Source of the DNA: a virus
Length of the DNA: 20,080 nt
Strand: one strand, 5' to 3'
IMG/VR virus record: IMGVR_UViG_3300020421_000192
Coordinates: 1-20,080 of that record
Positions within the stretch are counted from its first letter, which is position 1; each line of letters starts with the position of its first letter. The notes under the pieces were generated by a model. The model was not told where the DNA came from. It searched no databases and worked only from the letters and a program-made list of their open reading frames with translations. The position numbers were made by a program, and so were the translations under genes. Of the stretch, positions 12,964-19,830 are shown in pieces.

Positions 12964-13353
12964 ATGAACCATATTAAATATTTATTAGCAACTATAGCAG
13001 CATTTACTTTTGTTATGCTTGTTATTATGACCCCTGTTCTTGTTAAGGCTCAACAACCTCCTCCAGATGATATGTATGAGTTTGCTGCTCCAATGACGTT
13101 TATGTGTGTTGATTCTTTTGTTAGGATGATGGAGATTTTAGAAAAGGATTATCAAGAGATACCGATGCTAATGTCTCACCTTACTCCTAACATGAGCGTA
13201 ATTGTATTTGTAAACTCTACATCCACAACGAGTACAGTTGTGGTAACTAAACGAACAAAAGAAAAAGAACAGGCTTGCATTGTTTTTGGTGGTTCCTCTA
13301 ATGGTACATCGTTTTCTTTGAACCCTAATCCTTCATTTCCGGTAGAAACGTAA
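12964..13353 (+). CDS. Secreted or periplasmic unknown protein, 129 aa
   Basis: The protein has a clear Sec signal peptide: a short basic start (MNHIK), a hydrophobic core at 6-27 and a VKA-QQ site giving cleavage after Ala29. The mature part is about 100 residues, Ser/Thr-rich, with beta-like patches (SVIVFVNSTSTTSTVVVTKR) and two Cys (FMCVDS and QACIVF) that could form a disulfide. The stop overlaps the next gene, which encodes a membrane coiled-coil protein. An exported protein in a lytic-gene neighbourhood may act at the cell envelope during lysis, but no enzymatic motif is visible. Confidence 0.8.
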   Translation: MNHIKYLLATIAAFTFVMLVIMTPVLVKAQQPPPDDMYEFAAPMTFMCVDSFVRMMEILEKDYQEIPMLMSHLTPNMSVIVFVNSTSTTSTVVVTKRTKEKEQACIVFGGSSNGTSFSLNPNPSFPVET

Positions 13354-13571
13354 TGACAATACCACCATACTTAATTAGCGCTGTTATATTTTTAATAGTT
13401 CAAACAACTACCGCAGTGTGGTGGGCTAGTAGTATATCAAGCGATGTTGATATGCTCAAGCGGGATAGTCACGACATGGCTATTATTATAGATAACCTAG
13501 ATGTTTTATCCTATAGATTAGAAGCATTAGAGACAATGTTAGAGCGAGTGCTGGGTCCAGAGGCTAGGTAA
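13353..13571 (+). CDS. Membrane-anchored coiled-coil protein, 72 aa (holin or spanin-like shape)
   Basis: The 72-aa protein has one N-terminal membrane segment (about residues 6-25, LISAVIFLIVQTTTAVWW) and then a charged, heptad-like helix (33-67) ending in ERVLGPEAR. This shape is shared by phage holins of the single-span class and by inner-membrane spanins. ATG 13353 overlaps the stop of the secreted protein gene, and the stop overlaps the next ATG, so it sits in a coupled chain. A lysis role is plausible from shape and neighbours, not from any motif. Confidence 0.75.
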   Translation: MTIPPYLISAVIFLIVQTTTAVWWASSISSDVDMLKRDSHDMAIIIDNLDVLSYRLEALETMLERVLGPEAR

Positions 13572-13870
13572 TGGCTGAAAGAAAACAAAAGTCAATACCA
13601 AAAACTACCGCAGGAAAAAAACCTAACTTTAGAAAAACTAAAGCAGGTGCAGGAATGACAAAAGCGGGAGTAGCCGCTCATCGCAAAGCAAATCCAGGAT
13701 CTAAACTTAAGACAGCTGTAACAGGAAACCCTAAGAAAGGATCTAAAGACGCTAAAAGAAGAAAGTCTTATTGCGCTAGATCAGCAGGGCAATTAAAAAA
13801 TTCTAGCGCTAAAACAAGAAATGATCCTAATTCAAGAATAAGGCAAGCAAGAAGAAGGTGGAAATGTTAA
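13571..13870 (+). CDS. DUF6321-like lysine-rich phage protein, 99 aa
   Basis: The 99-aa protein contains the series KTKAGAGMTKAGVAAHRKAN, NPGSKLKTAVTG, KRRKSYCARSAG and a C-terminal RRWKC. I recognise this from many marine phage and large-virus proteins, annotated as DUF6321. It is very basic, with Cys at 68 and at the C-terminus. The function of the family is not established; nucleic-acid binding or virion packing is a reasonable guess. It heads a run of three lysine-rich genes, and its ATG overlaps the preceding stop. Confidence 0.85.
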   Translation: MAERKQKSIPKTTAGKKPNFRKTKAGAGMTKAGVAAHRKANPGSKLKTAVTGNPKKGSKDAKRRKSYCARSAGQLKNSSAKTRNDPNSRIRQARRRWKC

Positions 13871-13891
13871 AAAAACAAAGAAGAAAAAATA

Positions 13892-14071
13892 ATGGCTTCT
13901 AAACCAACGCCTAGCGACCCATCTAAATGGTCTTCTGCAAAAGCAAAAGCAAAAAGAAAATTTAAAGTTTATCCTTCGGCTTATGCAAATGCATGGGCAA
14001 GTAAAGAATATAAAAGAATGGGTGGAACTTGGAGTGGTAAAGACAATAGAGTAAAAAAACGTGGCAAGTAG
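13892..14071 (+). CDS. Small basic protein with FKVYPSAYANAW motif, 59 aa
   Basis: A 59-aa frame from ATG 13892 encodes MASKPTPSDPSKWSSAKAKA followed by a KRKFKVYPSAYANAWASKEY segment and KRMGGTW. The FKVYPSAYAN pattern recurs in small basic proteins of marine phages and some giant viruses; the function is unknown. The end of this frame overlaps the GTG start of the next gene by 11 nt. There is no strong SD, though A-rich sequence precedes the ATG. Confidence 0.75.
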   Translation: MASKPTPSDPSKWSSAKAKAKRKFKVYPSAYANAWASKEYKRMGGTWSGKDNRVKKRGK

Positions 14072-14297
14072 TAAAGGTGGTCTCGGTAAATGGTTTGGAG
14101 AAGAATGGACAGATGTAAAAACAGGAAAGGCTTGTGGCCGAAAAACTGCCAAAGGAAAATCTAAAAGACCATACCCTGCTTGTCGCCCTAAAAAAGTAGC
14201 ATCTAAAATTTCTAAATCAGAAGCTAGCAAAAAAACTGGGCCTAAGAAAGTTAAGTGGTCTACTACCGCTAGTGGTAAAAAAAGAAAAAACAAATAG
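14061..14297 (+). CDS. Small basic protein with GGLGKWFGEEW motif, 78 aa
   Basis: The frame starts at GTG 14061 (MASSKGGLGKWFGEEWTDVK) and carries GKACGRKTAKGKSKRPYPAC, a pair of Cys within basic sequence, and a Lys/Ser-rich tail. This 'KGGLGKWF.E.WvDik...CGR...YP.C' pattern is found in a widespread family of small phage proteins of unknown function that is often beside DUF6321 and YPSAYAN proteins. The two Cys could form a small metal- or disulfide-linked hairpin. It overlaps the preceding gene by 11 nt. Confidence 0.82.
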   Translation: MASSKGGLGKWFGEEWTDVKTGKACGRKTAKGKSKRPYPACRPKKVASKISKSEASKKTGPKKVKWSTTASGKKRKNK

Positions 14298-14306
14298 GAG
14301 AATTAT

Positions 14307-14438
14307 ATGTGGGAAAATATAACAAAGACTTGGAACGCTCTAGATCGAAGAGTAAAAATAGTAATTGTAATCGTAGCAGGATTGGCTATCTTATCCGCAA
14401 TCTTTGGATCGCCCTCACCATCAGTTCCTGTACAGTAA
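14307..14438 (+). CDS. Single-span membrane microprotein, 43 aa
   Basis: From ATG 14307, six bases after an AGGAG SD, this frame encodes 43 residues: an amphipathic start (MWENITKTWNALDRRVK), a membrane segment (about 17-34, KIVIVIVAGLAILSAIFG) and a short SPSPSVPVQ tail. The SD and shape support a real gene, possibly holin-like. Its frame overlaps that of a lipoprotein that may start at GTG 14309 or further inside, an arrangement that recalls nested lysis genes. Confidence 0.72.
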   Translation: MWENITKTWNALDRRVKIVIVIVAGLAILSAIFGSPSPSVPVQ

Positions 14439-14770
14439 TAGCTGGATGTCAGAGCCTAAAGGAATCGACAGTAGTAGCAACAGGGTCAGCAATAGGTGCG
14501 GGTGTTGGGACTGCGATCAGTGGGGGTGTAGGTGCACCGATACTGGGAGCCATGACGGGTGCCTTTGTGACAGATGTAGCGACGGAGGTTTTGACAACAG
14601 GACAAGAGCCTCAGACTATTATCAAGGCGCCTGATAACTTTTTTACTTTGCTTCATAAAATGGTAGAAATAGGTGGGTGGGCTTTAGTATTAATATTCGT
14701 ATTGCCTATGATATTAGGATGGGCTTTACCAGGTCCAACAAAATTAAACAGAAAGAAAAATGATCAGTAA
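14309..14770 (+). CDS. Glycine-zipper lipoprotein with C-terminal membrane span
   Basis: The reading frame shows a lipobox, VIAGC (43-47 if counted from GTG 14309), after a hydrophobic stretch (LWIALTISSCTVIAG). The mature part has a glycine-zipper region (GSAIGAGVGTAISGGVGAP, about 59-77) and a C-terminal membrane segment (about 122-140) with a basic end. The start is uncertain: GTG 14309 gives a long hydrophilic leader unlike normal signal peptides, TTG 14330 is another choice, and no ATG lies upstream of the lipobox. The upstream 130 nt overlap the 43-aa membrane gene in another frame. A role in envelope disruption or lysis is plausible. It overlaps the next gene by 11 nt. Confidence 0.68.
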   Translation: MGKYNKDLERSRSKSKNSNCNRSRIGYLIRNLWIALTISSCTVIAGCQSLKESTVVATGSAIGAGVGTAISGGVGAPILGAMTGAFVTDVATEVLTTGQEPQTIIKAPDNFFTLLHKMVEIGGWALVLIFVLPMILGWALPGPTKLNRKKNDQ

Positions 14771-15815
14771 ATACGCAGCATCCATATTGTTTTGTTTTTT
14801 TGTAAGCGCGGGTTTTATTACTGTTGTTGCTGATTATAAAAGCACATTCTTAATAGGCGCCGCTCAATATAGTACATTATCTTGGCTTTCAGATGGATCA
14901 AATAATATTTGGCGAGAAAAGGTAATAGAAAAATTAAAGTTAAATGGTGATACCCATGCGGATGTCATGGCTAGAAACTATGATCCAAAATTTAAGGTAG
15001 TTGACGGTGTTAATAGAGTTGCTTGGCGTGATCGTCTTAATAAGTTGCGTGATAAAAATCTGGCTCCTGTAATGTGGCTGATATCTGACGATAGCCCGCA
15101 AGTATACAAACAGGGATTACAGAATCAGATAGACTACCAGAACCAAGTAGTAGATGCAGTAGATGATCTTGTTAGTCATTACGTTGTATGCCTTGAGTGC
15201 GATGAGTATTACTCAGCGCAAGAGGTTAGTGTCCTTATACAGAACCTTAGAAAGAAGGGTGTTAACAAGCCTATTGGAGTCCACCTAACACCAGGAGTAA
15301 AACCTGAATATTACAAAGATGCAGATGTTATTTATTTGCAAACTGGTTTTAATCTAAGTGAGTCACAGTTCAGAAAAAGAATTGAAGAAGCACTTCGGCT
15401 TGGTAAGCCCGTTGTCGTATCTGAGTACAACCTCAACGGAACGAGTGCGCTGGCAAAGAGGTATGGAGACATTGCTTGCTCGTACAAGGGAGTTGTGGGA
15501 ACAGGAAATGGCAGAGGATCAGCAACCTGCGAAACAATGCAGTGGGATCAAGGGCAAACAACTAAGTCCGAATGGGAAAGATGGGAAGACTTTGTAAAGA
15601 AAAACGATGATGAGTTATATGTATTTGCATTAGCACTGGTTACTATTAGTGCAGCTAATTTAATTGATCTTCCTTTTATGGCTACATTTAACTATGCTTC
15701 TGAAAACTACTATGAATTAATGTTACTTAGACCTATTACTGAAACCATAGATGCTGGCGTAACTATAAGAGATAATGGAAAAGTAATGGCTTTTGGTAAT
15801 TGGAGATTTAAATAA
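14760..15815 (+). CDS. Exported glycosidase-like protein, candidate lysin, 351 aa
   Basis: The 351-aa protein begins with a signal/anchor segment (residues 5-23). The body looks like a TIM-barrel glycoside hydrolase: CLECDEYYS (144-152) and VVVSEYNLNGTS (218-229) each place a Glu at the end of a strand, as in the acid/base and nucleophile positions of retaining clan-A enzymes. This is pattern-level evidence, not a family match. A region around 236-263 has two Cys (GDIACSY and SATCETM). The last 70 residues form a separate hydrophobic-then-beta domain (MATFNYASENYYELMLLRPI). It directly follows the lipoprotein (11-nt overlap) and precedes tail genes, so it could be a cell-wall enzyme for lysis or a virion-associated hydrolase. 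Confidence 0.7.
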   Translation: MISKYAASILFCFFVSAGFITVVADYKSTFLIGAAQYSTLSWLSDGSNNIWREKVIEKLKLNGDTHADVMARNYDPKFKVVDGVNRVAWRDRLNKLRDKNLAPVMWLISDDSPQVYKQGLQNQIDYQNQVVDAVDDLVSHYVVCLECDEYYSAQEVSVLIQNLRKKGVNKPIGVHLTPGVKPEYYKDADVIYLQTGFNLSESQFRKRIEEALRLGKPVVVSEYNLNGTSALAKRYGDIACSYKGVVGTGNGRGSATCETMQWDQGQTTKSEWERWEDFVKKNDDELYVFALALVTISAANLIDLPFMATFNYASENYYELMLLRPITETIDAGVTIRDNGKVMAFGNWRFK

Positions 15816-16400
15816 ATGGCAAATTTAACATTAAGGCAAACAAAAGGTGCTCCTCTTACGTTTGAAGAGATGGATGACAACCTTAGTAACCTAAATAATG
15901 ATAAGCTAGAGATTATAAATAATCTTAATATCGCAAGCACAATGGATATTAATGCTGATTATATTGCTATGTACGATGCATCTACTGGCGAAAATAGAAA
16001 GATATTAGCTAATGCTACAGCTTTTTCAAATAGGACATTAGTTATTAAGGTTATCGCTGACGGTCTTCCTACTTATGTAGGTAACGGAATTGCAAGAATT
16101 GTTATGCCTTCCACATTTGACGGGCTTAGGCTCAATAATGTTGGAGGACATGTATATACAGCTGGGACAGGATCAACAACAAACATTCAAGTGCATAATC
16201 AAACTAAAGGTGTTGATATGTTAACCACCTTGTTAACTATTGATGCTGGAGAAAATGATAGTAAAGATGCGGCAACGGCTCCAGTTATTGGGGCAAACAG
16301 TTTAGTTAATGAGTTTGATGTAATAAGATTTGACATAGATCAAATAGGTTCTGGAACTGCTGCTCTTGGTTTAGAGCTTAGACTAGAGTTTCACGCTTGA
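15816..16400 (+). CDS. Tail-fibre/adhesin protein, 194 aa
   Basis: The N-terminus LTLRQTKGAPLTFEEMDDN (4-22) is a very common phage tail-fibre attachment motif ('LRqtKGspLT..EmDdN'). After a short linker comes a domain of about 120 residues rich in beta strands (VIKVIADGLPTYVGNGIARI, HVYTAGTGSTTNIQVHNQTK), ending LELRLEFHA, consistent with a small receptor-binding or jelly-roll-type domain. A GGAG SD precedes ATG 15816. It is the first in a chain of adhesin genes. Receptor unknown. Confidence 0.82.
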   Translation: MANLTLRQTKGAPLTFEEMDDNLSNLNNDKLEIINNLNIASTMDINADYIAMYDASTGENRKILANATAFSNRTLVIKVIADGLPTYVGNGIARIVMPSTFDGLRLNNVGGHVYTAGTGSTTNIQVHNQTKGVDMLTTLLTIDAGENDSKDAATAPVIGANSLVNEFDVIRFDIDQIGSGTAALGLELRLEFHA

Positions 16401-17236
16401 ATTCATTTAAAGGGTATCCTCCTTCTGTACAAGTTTTACAGCCAATTCCAGATGTATTTGTTGCTGTAAATTCAGATAAAGAAGAAATAAGAAATAATAT
16501 AAAGAGCAGTGTTTCTTTAGGATTGCCGCAGGTAAAACCATTTGAAACGCAGTGGGACAAAGAAATATGCCTTGTTACTGGCGGTCCATCACTTAAAGAT
16601 ACATTTAATATAGTAAAAGAAAGATACGAAGATGGTGTTCCAATTGTAACAGTAAATGGAACTTATCAATATTGTCTAGATAATGGAATTATTCCTAATG
16701 CTTTTATAATGCTAGACAGCAGAGAGTTTAATAAAAGATTTATTGAAACTCCAGTAGAAACATGTAAATACTTAATGGCATCTCAATGTCATCCAGAAGT
16801 ATTTAAAATGCTTTCAGGCCGCAATGTTTGGTTGTGGCATTGTGATACTCAAGAAGAAAACATAGACGTTCTTGAGGGTCAATACGGAAAAGCATACGAA
16901 GACTTCTTCCCTATTATGGGTGGCTCCACAGTAACACTTAGATCAATGCATTTGCTAAGAATTTTAGGATTTCATAAGTTTGAAATTTTTGGTTTTGATA
17001 GTTGTATTATGGATCATCATCATGCTTACGAGCAACCAGAAAATGATAAGGAAGAAGAGATAGATTTGGTTGTAGGTGGGAAGCAATTTAGATGCACTGT
17101 AGCCCATTATCATCAGGCAAAGGAGTTTGTTCAGTTAATAAGCGTTACAGGCTCAAGTTATGATCTTATTGTTCATGGCGAAGGACTTATATCACACATA
17201 ATTAAGAATCCAGAATCGTTAAAGGAGGCGGCTTAA
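16397..17236 (+). CDS. DUF115/MptE-like protein, putative glycosyltransferase
   Basis: The 279-aa protein has the signature of the DUF115 (6-hydroxymethylpterin pyrophosphokinase MptE-like) superfamily: a nucleotide-binding start CLVTGGPSLKD (58-68), then IVTVNGTY (83-90), FIMLDSRE (103-110), GGSTVTLR (175-182) and FGFDSCIMDHHHAY (198-211). In bacteria this fold is linked to flagellin or surface glycan modification (Maf-type) and sugar-phosphate transfer. It starts at TTG 16397, overlapping the preceding stop (TTGA). Its place inside the tail-adhesin chain suggests glycan modification of a virion protein or of host surface sugars; the substrate is unknown. Confidence 0.75.
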   Translation: MNSFKGYPPSVQVLQPIPDVFVAVNSDKEEIRNNIKSSVSLGLPQVKPFETQWDKEICLVTGGPSLKDTFNIVKERYEDGVPIVTVNGTYQYCLDNGIIPNAFIMLDSREFNKRFIETPVETCKYLMASQCHPEVFKMLSGRNVWLWHCDTQEENIDVLEGQYGKAYEDFFPIMGGSTVTLRSMHLLRILGFHKFEIFGFDSCIMDHHHAYEQPENDKEEEIDLVVGGKQFRCTVAHYHQAKEFVQLISVTGSSYDLIVHGEGLISHIIKNPESLKEAA

Positions 17237-17680
17237 ATGGCGGCTACAGCATGGAGTTTTTTCAACAGTTTTAGGGAGTACCTTGGTAATGGTCAGTTTG
17301 ACCTTGACGGTACTAGTGTTAAATTTTATATGGCATTGCATACCAGTGCCGCAAGTGCAAACGTAAACAACGTTGCATTATCTACTCAAGCCTCTCTAGC
17401 TAATGAAGTGGCTAACGGTAATGGGTATGCTACTGGAGGTAAATCAGTTTCTTCCAGAACATGGGCGTCAGCGGCAACAAACAAGTATCGGTTTGACTCG
17501 ACGGCTTGTGTATGGACTGCTACTGGTGGTGATGTATCTAATGTTAAATACGCTGTTATTTATCAGTCAGGTGGAAAACTAGTTTGCTTTTCTCGCTTGA
17601 CATCAAGCCAGTTTACATTAGCACAAAACAACACACTTACCGTAACGCCTAGCGCTACTGGTATTTTTGAACTTACGTAG
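17237..17680 (+). CDS. Virion structural protein, tail/adhesin type, 147 aa
   Basis: This 147-aa protein matches a phage structural family that I recognise from its order of motifs: AWSFFNSFREYLGNGQFDLD (5-24), VKFYMALHTS, LANEVANGNGYATGG (54-68), RTWA, VWTATGGDVSNVKYAVIY and a SGIFEL-like end (ATGIFELT). It is mainly beta, with no enzymatic residues. It follows the DUF115 gene directly and precedes more tail genes. Exact placement in the virion is unknown; tail decoration is the usual guess. Confidence 0.8.
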   Translation: MAATAWSFFNSFREYLGNGQFDLDGTSVKFYMALHTSAASANVNNVALSTQASLANEVANGNGYATGGKSVSSRTWASAATNKYRFDSTACVWTATGGDVSNVKYAVIYQSGGKLVCFSRLTSSQFTLAQNNTLTVTPSATGIFELT

Positions 17681-17688
17681 GGGGAGCT

Positions 17689-17955
17689 ATGGCACTAGAA
17701 AGCGCAAGTTGGGTAACTCAATTAGTAAACACAAACCCTACAGTTTCAGACCCTGTAGCAGAAGGCGATGACCATCTTAGAATGTTAAAAGTTGTTCTTA
17801 AGAATAGTTTTCCATCGTCATCTACTGCGGCTATAGTACCTAATATGTCTGGTCAGTCTGGAAAATATTTAACCACAGATGGCACTGATGCTTCTTGGGG
17901 AACCGTAACAGCGGCATCTCCTGGTTTTGCAGTTGCTATGGCTATTGCGTTATAG
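17689..17955 (+). CDS. Short tail-fibre-like protein, 88 aa
   Basis: The N-terminus has the 'W...LV.TNPT.SDP..EGDDHLRMLK' tail-fibre signature (SWVTQLVNTNPTVSDPVAEG and DDHLRMLKVVLKNSFPSSS). Full-length fibres continue into a long shaft; this one ends after KYLTTDGTDASWGTVTAASP and a short hydrophobic tail (FAVAMAIAL). It may be an intact mini-adaptor that attaches other subunits. A GGGGAGC SD lies just upstream of ATG 17689. Confidence 0.78.
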   Translation: MALESASWVTQLVNTNPTVSDPVAEGDDHLRMLKVVLKNSFPSSSTAAIVPNMSGQSGKYLTTDGTDASWGTVTAASPGFAVAMAIAL

Positions 17956-17964
17956 GAGAGCATA

Positions 17965-18297
17965 ATGGCACAAGATTTTGAACGAGCGGCGGCATCAGCG
18001 GTAGGAACGGGAGAGACAACTCTTCTTACTAGTAACTCTGATGACGCATTAATTGGTATTAGAGTAACTAACATCCTTACAGCCGCTGTAACTTGCGATT
18101 GTTATATTGATAAGACAGGCTCTGGTACTGACTACCACATTTGCAAAAGCCTAACCATTCCACCTAGTTCCTCTGTAGAACTTATTCAGGGTGGCGCAAA
18201 GGTTGTAATGCAAAACACAGATGTCCTTCATATTAAATCTAACACAGGATCTGCTTTAGATGTGTGGGTTTCATATGTAGATAGCATTTCTACGTAA
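17965..18297 (+). CDS. Small beta-rich virion protein, 110 aa
   Basis: The 110-aa protein is Thr/Ser/Val-rich with short strands (TTLLTSNSDDALIGIRVTNI, CDCYIDKTG, VELIQGGAKVVMQNTDVLHI) and a C-terminal VWVSYVDSIST. This pattern is common in small marine phage virion proteins with a jelly-roll-like shape. An AGGAGAG SD lies before ATG 17965. No catalytic motif. Role: probable tail or capsid decoration, inferred from neighbours. Confidence 0.75.
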   Translation: MAQDFERAAASAVGTGETTLLTSNSDDALIGIRVTNILTAAVTCDCYIDKTGSGTDYHICKSLTIPPSSSVELIQGGAKVVMQNTDVLHIKSNTGSALDVWVSYVDSIST

Positions 18298-18306
18298 GGA
18301 GGAATC

Positions 18307-18480
18307 ATGGCTGAAGTAGTTAATGGAAATCAATATATAGGTCAAGCACCCGCAAAAGACGGGTTCTTTATTCATCAGGAAACTATTGATGGAGATCATA
18401 CCATTGAATCAGCAGTTCTTGCAGGGCCAGTAACTATGACAGGTACAATCATTGTTACTGGTACATTGGTGGTTGTATGA
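18307..18480 (+). CDS. Short repetitive adhesin-like protein, 57 aa
   Basis: A 57-aa frame follows an AAGGAGG SD (ATG 18307). It starts MAEVVNGNQYIGQAPAKDGF and ends in a beta-repeat VTMTGTIIVTGTLVVV, like fragments of fibre shafts (alternating Thr, Ile and Val). Its stop overlaps the next gene's start (ATGA). It lies in a coupled adhesin chain; role unknown. Confidence 0.7.
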   Translation: MAEVVNGNQYIGQAPAKDGFFIHQETIDGDHTIESAVLAGPVTMTGTIIVTGTLVVV

Positions 18481-19139
18481 GCACTATAAATGTAAACGCA
18501 ATCGACAAAGAATCTGGTTCAACGCTTACGTTGGGCGGTTCGGGTACGCAAGTCACCCTTCATGCTTCAGCAACTTCATCTGGTTTTGATAGCGGTCTTG
18601 CATCGGTACAAGTTTTTACCTCATCGGGAACTTGGACAAAGCCAACTGGGATTACAAAAGTGATGGTGGAGGTTCAAGGTGCGGGAGCAGGAGGCAATAA
18701 TAGTCAATCGTCTAGTGGATACGGCACAAATGGTTCTTCTGGCGGGTATGTCAGAAAGTTGATCGATGTTTCGTCAATCTCCTCGGCAACAATAACTATC
18801 GGCTCAAAAGGTGCCGGCAGTGCTACCAGAGTAGGCAATGACGGTGGCGATTCTGTCTGGTCAGATGGGGCGAACACTTTAACAGCGGGTGGTGGTATTG
18901 CGTCAAATAGCAATTATCTTGCCGGAACTGCGGGAGGTTCTGCAACAGGTGGAGATTTAAATATTCAAGGCGGGAACGGTGCCAACGCGGATGCCGGTGC
19001 GGGGGTATCTCAATTTGGAGATGGAGGGAAAACTTATCTCTATAACGCTACTGGTTATGGAGCGGGGGGGAAGTATCAATACAATGGAACAGGCGGTAAC
19101 GGTAGCGACGGCATCGTAATTGTAACGGAATATAAATAA
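18477..19139 (+). CDS. Glycine-rich tail-fibre tip adhesin, 220 aa
   Basis: The N-terminus (STINVNAIDKESGSTLTLGG) is a tail-fibre base motif. From residue 47 comes FTSSGTWTKPTGITKVMVEV, the signature of glycine-rich (PGII-sandwich type) adhesins, followed by many Gly-rich loops (about 70-210, for example GAGAGGNNSQSSSGYGTNGS) and the terminal GSDGIVIVTEYK. These loops form receptor-contact surfaces and vary between phages. ATG 18477 overlaps the preceding stop. It is likely a host-receptor binding tip. Confidence 0.85.
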   Translation: MSTINVNAIDKESGSTLTLGGSGTQVTLHASATSSGFDSGLASVQVFTSSGTWTKPTGITKVMVEVQGAGAGGNNSQSSSGYGTNGSSGGYVRKLIDVSSISSATITIGSKGAGSATRVGNDGGDSVWSDGANTLTAGGGIASNSNYLAGTAGGSATGGDLNIQGGNGANADAGAGVSQFGDGGKTYLYNATGYGAGGKYQYNGTGGNGSDGIVIVTEYK

Positions 19140-19450
19140 TGAAATACGCAATTGTAAACAGTGGAGTTGTTAATAACATAATCGAGTGGGATGGCGTTTC
19201 AGAATACAACGTAGACGGTGAATTAATTCAAGCAGACGATAACGCAAAGATTGGCGGTTCATGGGATGGAAATGTGTTTTCTTTTGTTGATCCAGAGCCA
19301 AAACCAGACACAAGAACTTATGCTGAAAAACGTAGAGAAGCATATCCATCTTGGCAAGAGCAAATGGACATGATGTACCACGATCAAACAGAAGGCTCTC
19401 GCACTTGGCTTGACGCTATCGAAGCCGTTAAGGAGGCACATCCAAAATGA
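19139..19450 (+). CDS. Tail-fibre assembly/chaperone-like protein, 103 aa
   Basis: The 103-aa protein has an N-terminal beta part (MKYAIVNSGVVNNIIEWDGV) and a C-terminal helical domain, YAEKRREAYPSWQEQMDMMY and then TWLDAIEAVKEAHPK, which matches phage tail-fibre assembly proteins ('Y..kR...YPs..eQlDmly..g...W...i..VK..yPK'). Such proteins help fold or attach fibres and often sit beside the adhesin gene, as here. ATG 19139 directly follows the adhesin gene, and its stop overlaps the next start. Confidence 0.75.
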   Translation: MKYAIVNSGVVNNIIEWDGVSEYNVDGELIQADDNAKIGGSWDGNVFSFVDPEPKPDTRTYAEKRREAYPSWQEQMDMMYHDQTEGSRTWLDAIEAVKEAHPK

Positions 19451-19830
19451 GTAATTTAAAAGTTGATTCGATGGAATCAAGGACGGCCGGTGGAACTGTT
19501 GCCGTATCTGCCACATCAGGAAACATTACAACGCTTACGTCTTCTGCAAGTATTACGATTGATTTTTCGGATAGCAATAACTTTAAGGTTACGTTAGGGC
19601 ATAACGCTACGTTTAATAATCCGTCAAATATTACAGCAGGGCAAACAGGTTCTATCTTTATTACGCAAGACGGTACTGGTTCACGCACTGGGTCTTGGGG
19701 TTCTTACTGGGACTTTATAGGAGGCACTGCGCCTACACTAACCACGACTGCGGCAGGAGTAGATCGTATTGATTACGTTGTTCTTGACAGCACTAACATT
19801 CAAGCAGTGGCGACCTTAAATTATTCATGA
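19447..19830 (+). CDS. Tail-fibre beta-domain protein, 127 aa
   Basis: The protein carries a domain often found in marine phage fibres: ITIDFSDSNNFKVTLGHNAT (36-55) and then FNNPSNITAGQTGSIFITQD and GTGSRTGSWGSYWDFIGGTA, ending DYVVLDSTNIQAVATLNYS. It is a single domain as an independent cistron, coupled by ATGA overlap at both ends. Probable fibre component; receptor unknown. Confidence 0.8.
   Translation: MSNLKVDSMESRTAGGTVAVSATSGNITTLTSSASITIDFSDSNNFKVTLGHNATFNNPSNITAGQTGSIFITQDGTGSRTGSWGSYWDFIGGTAPTLTTTAAGVDRIDYVVLDSTNIQAVATLNYS

Noticed and set aside
13832-14293. Minus-strand 153-aa Phe-rich frame
   Set aside because: Antisense of lysine-rich plus-strand genes (AAA read as TTT); low-complexity artefact.
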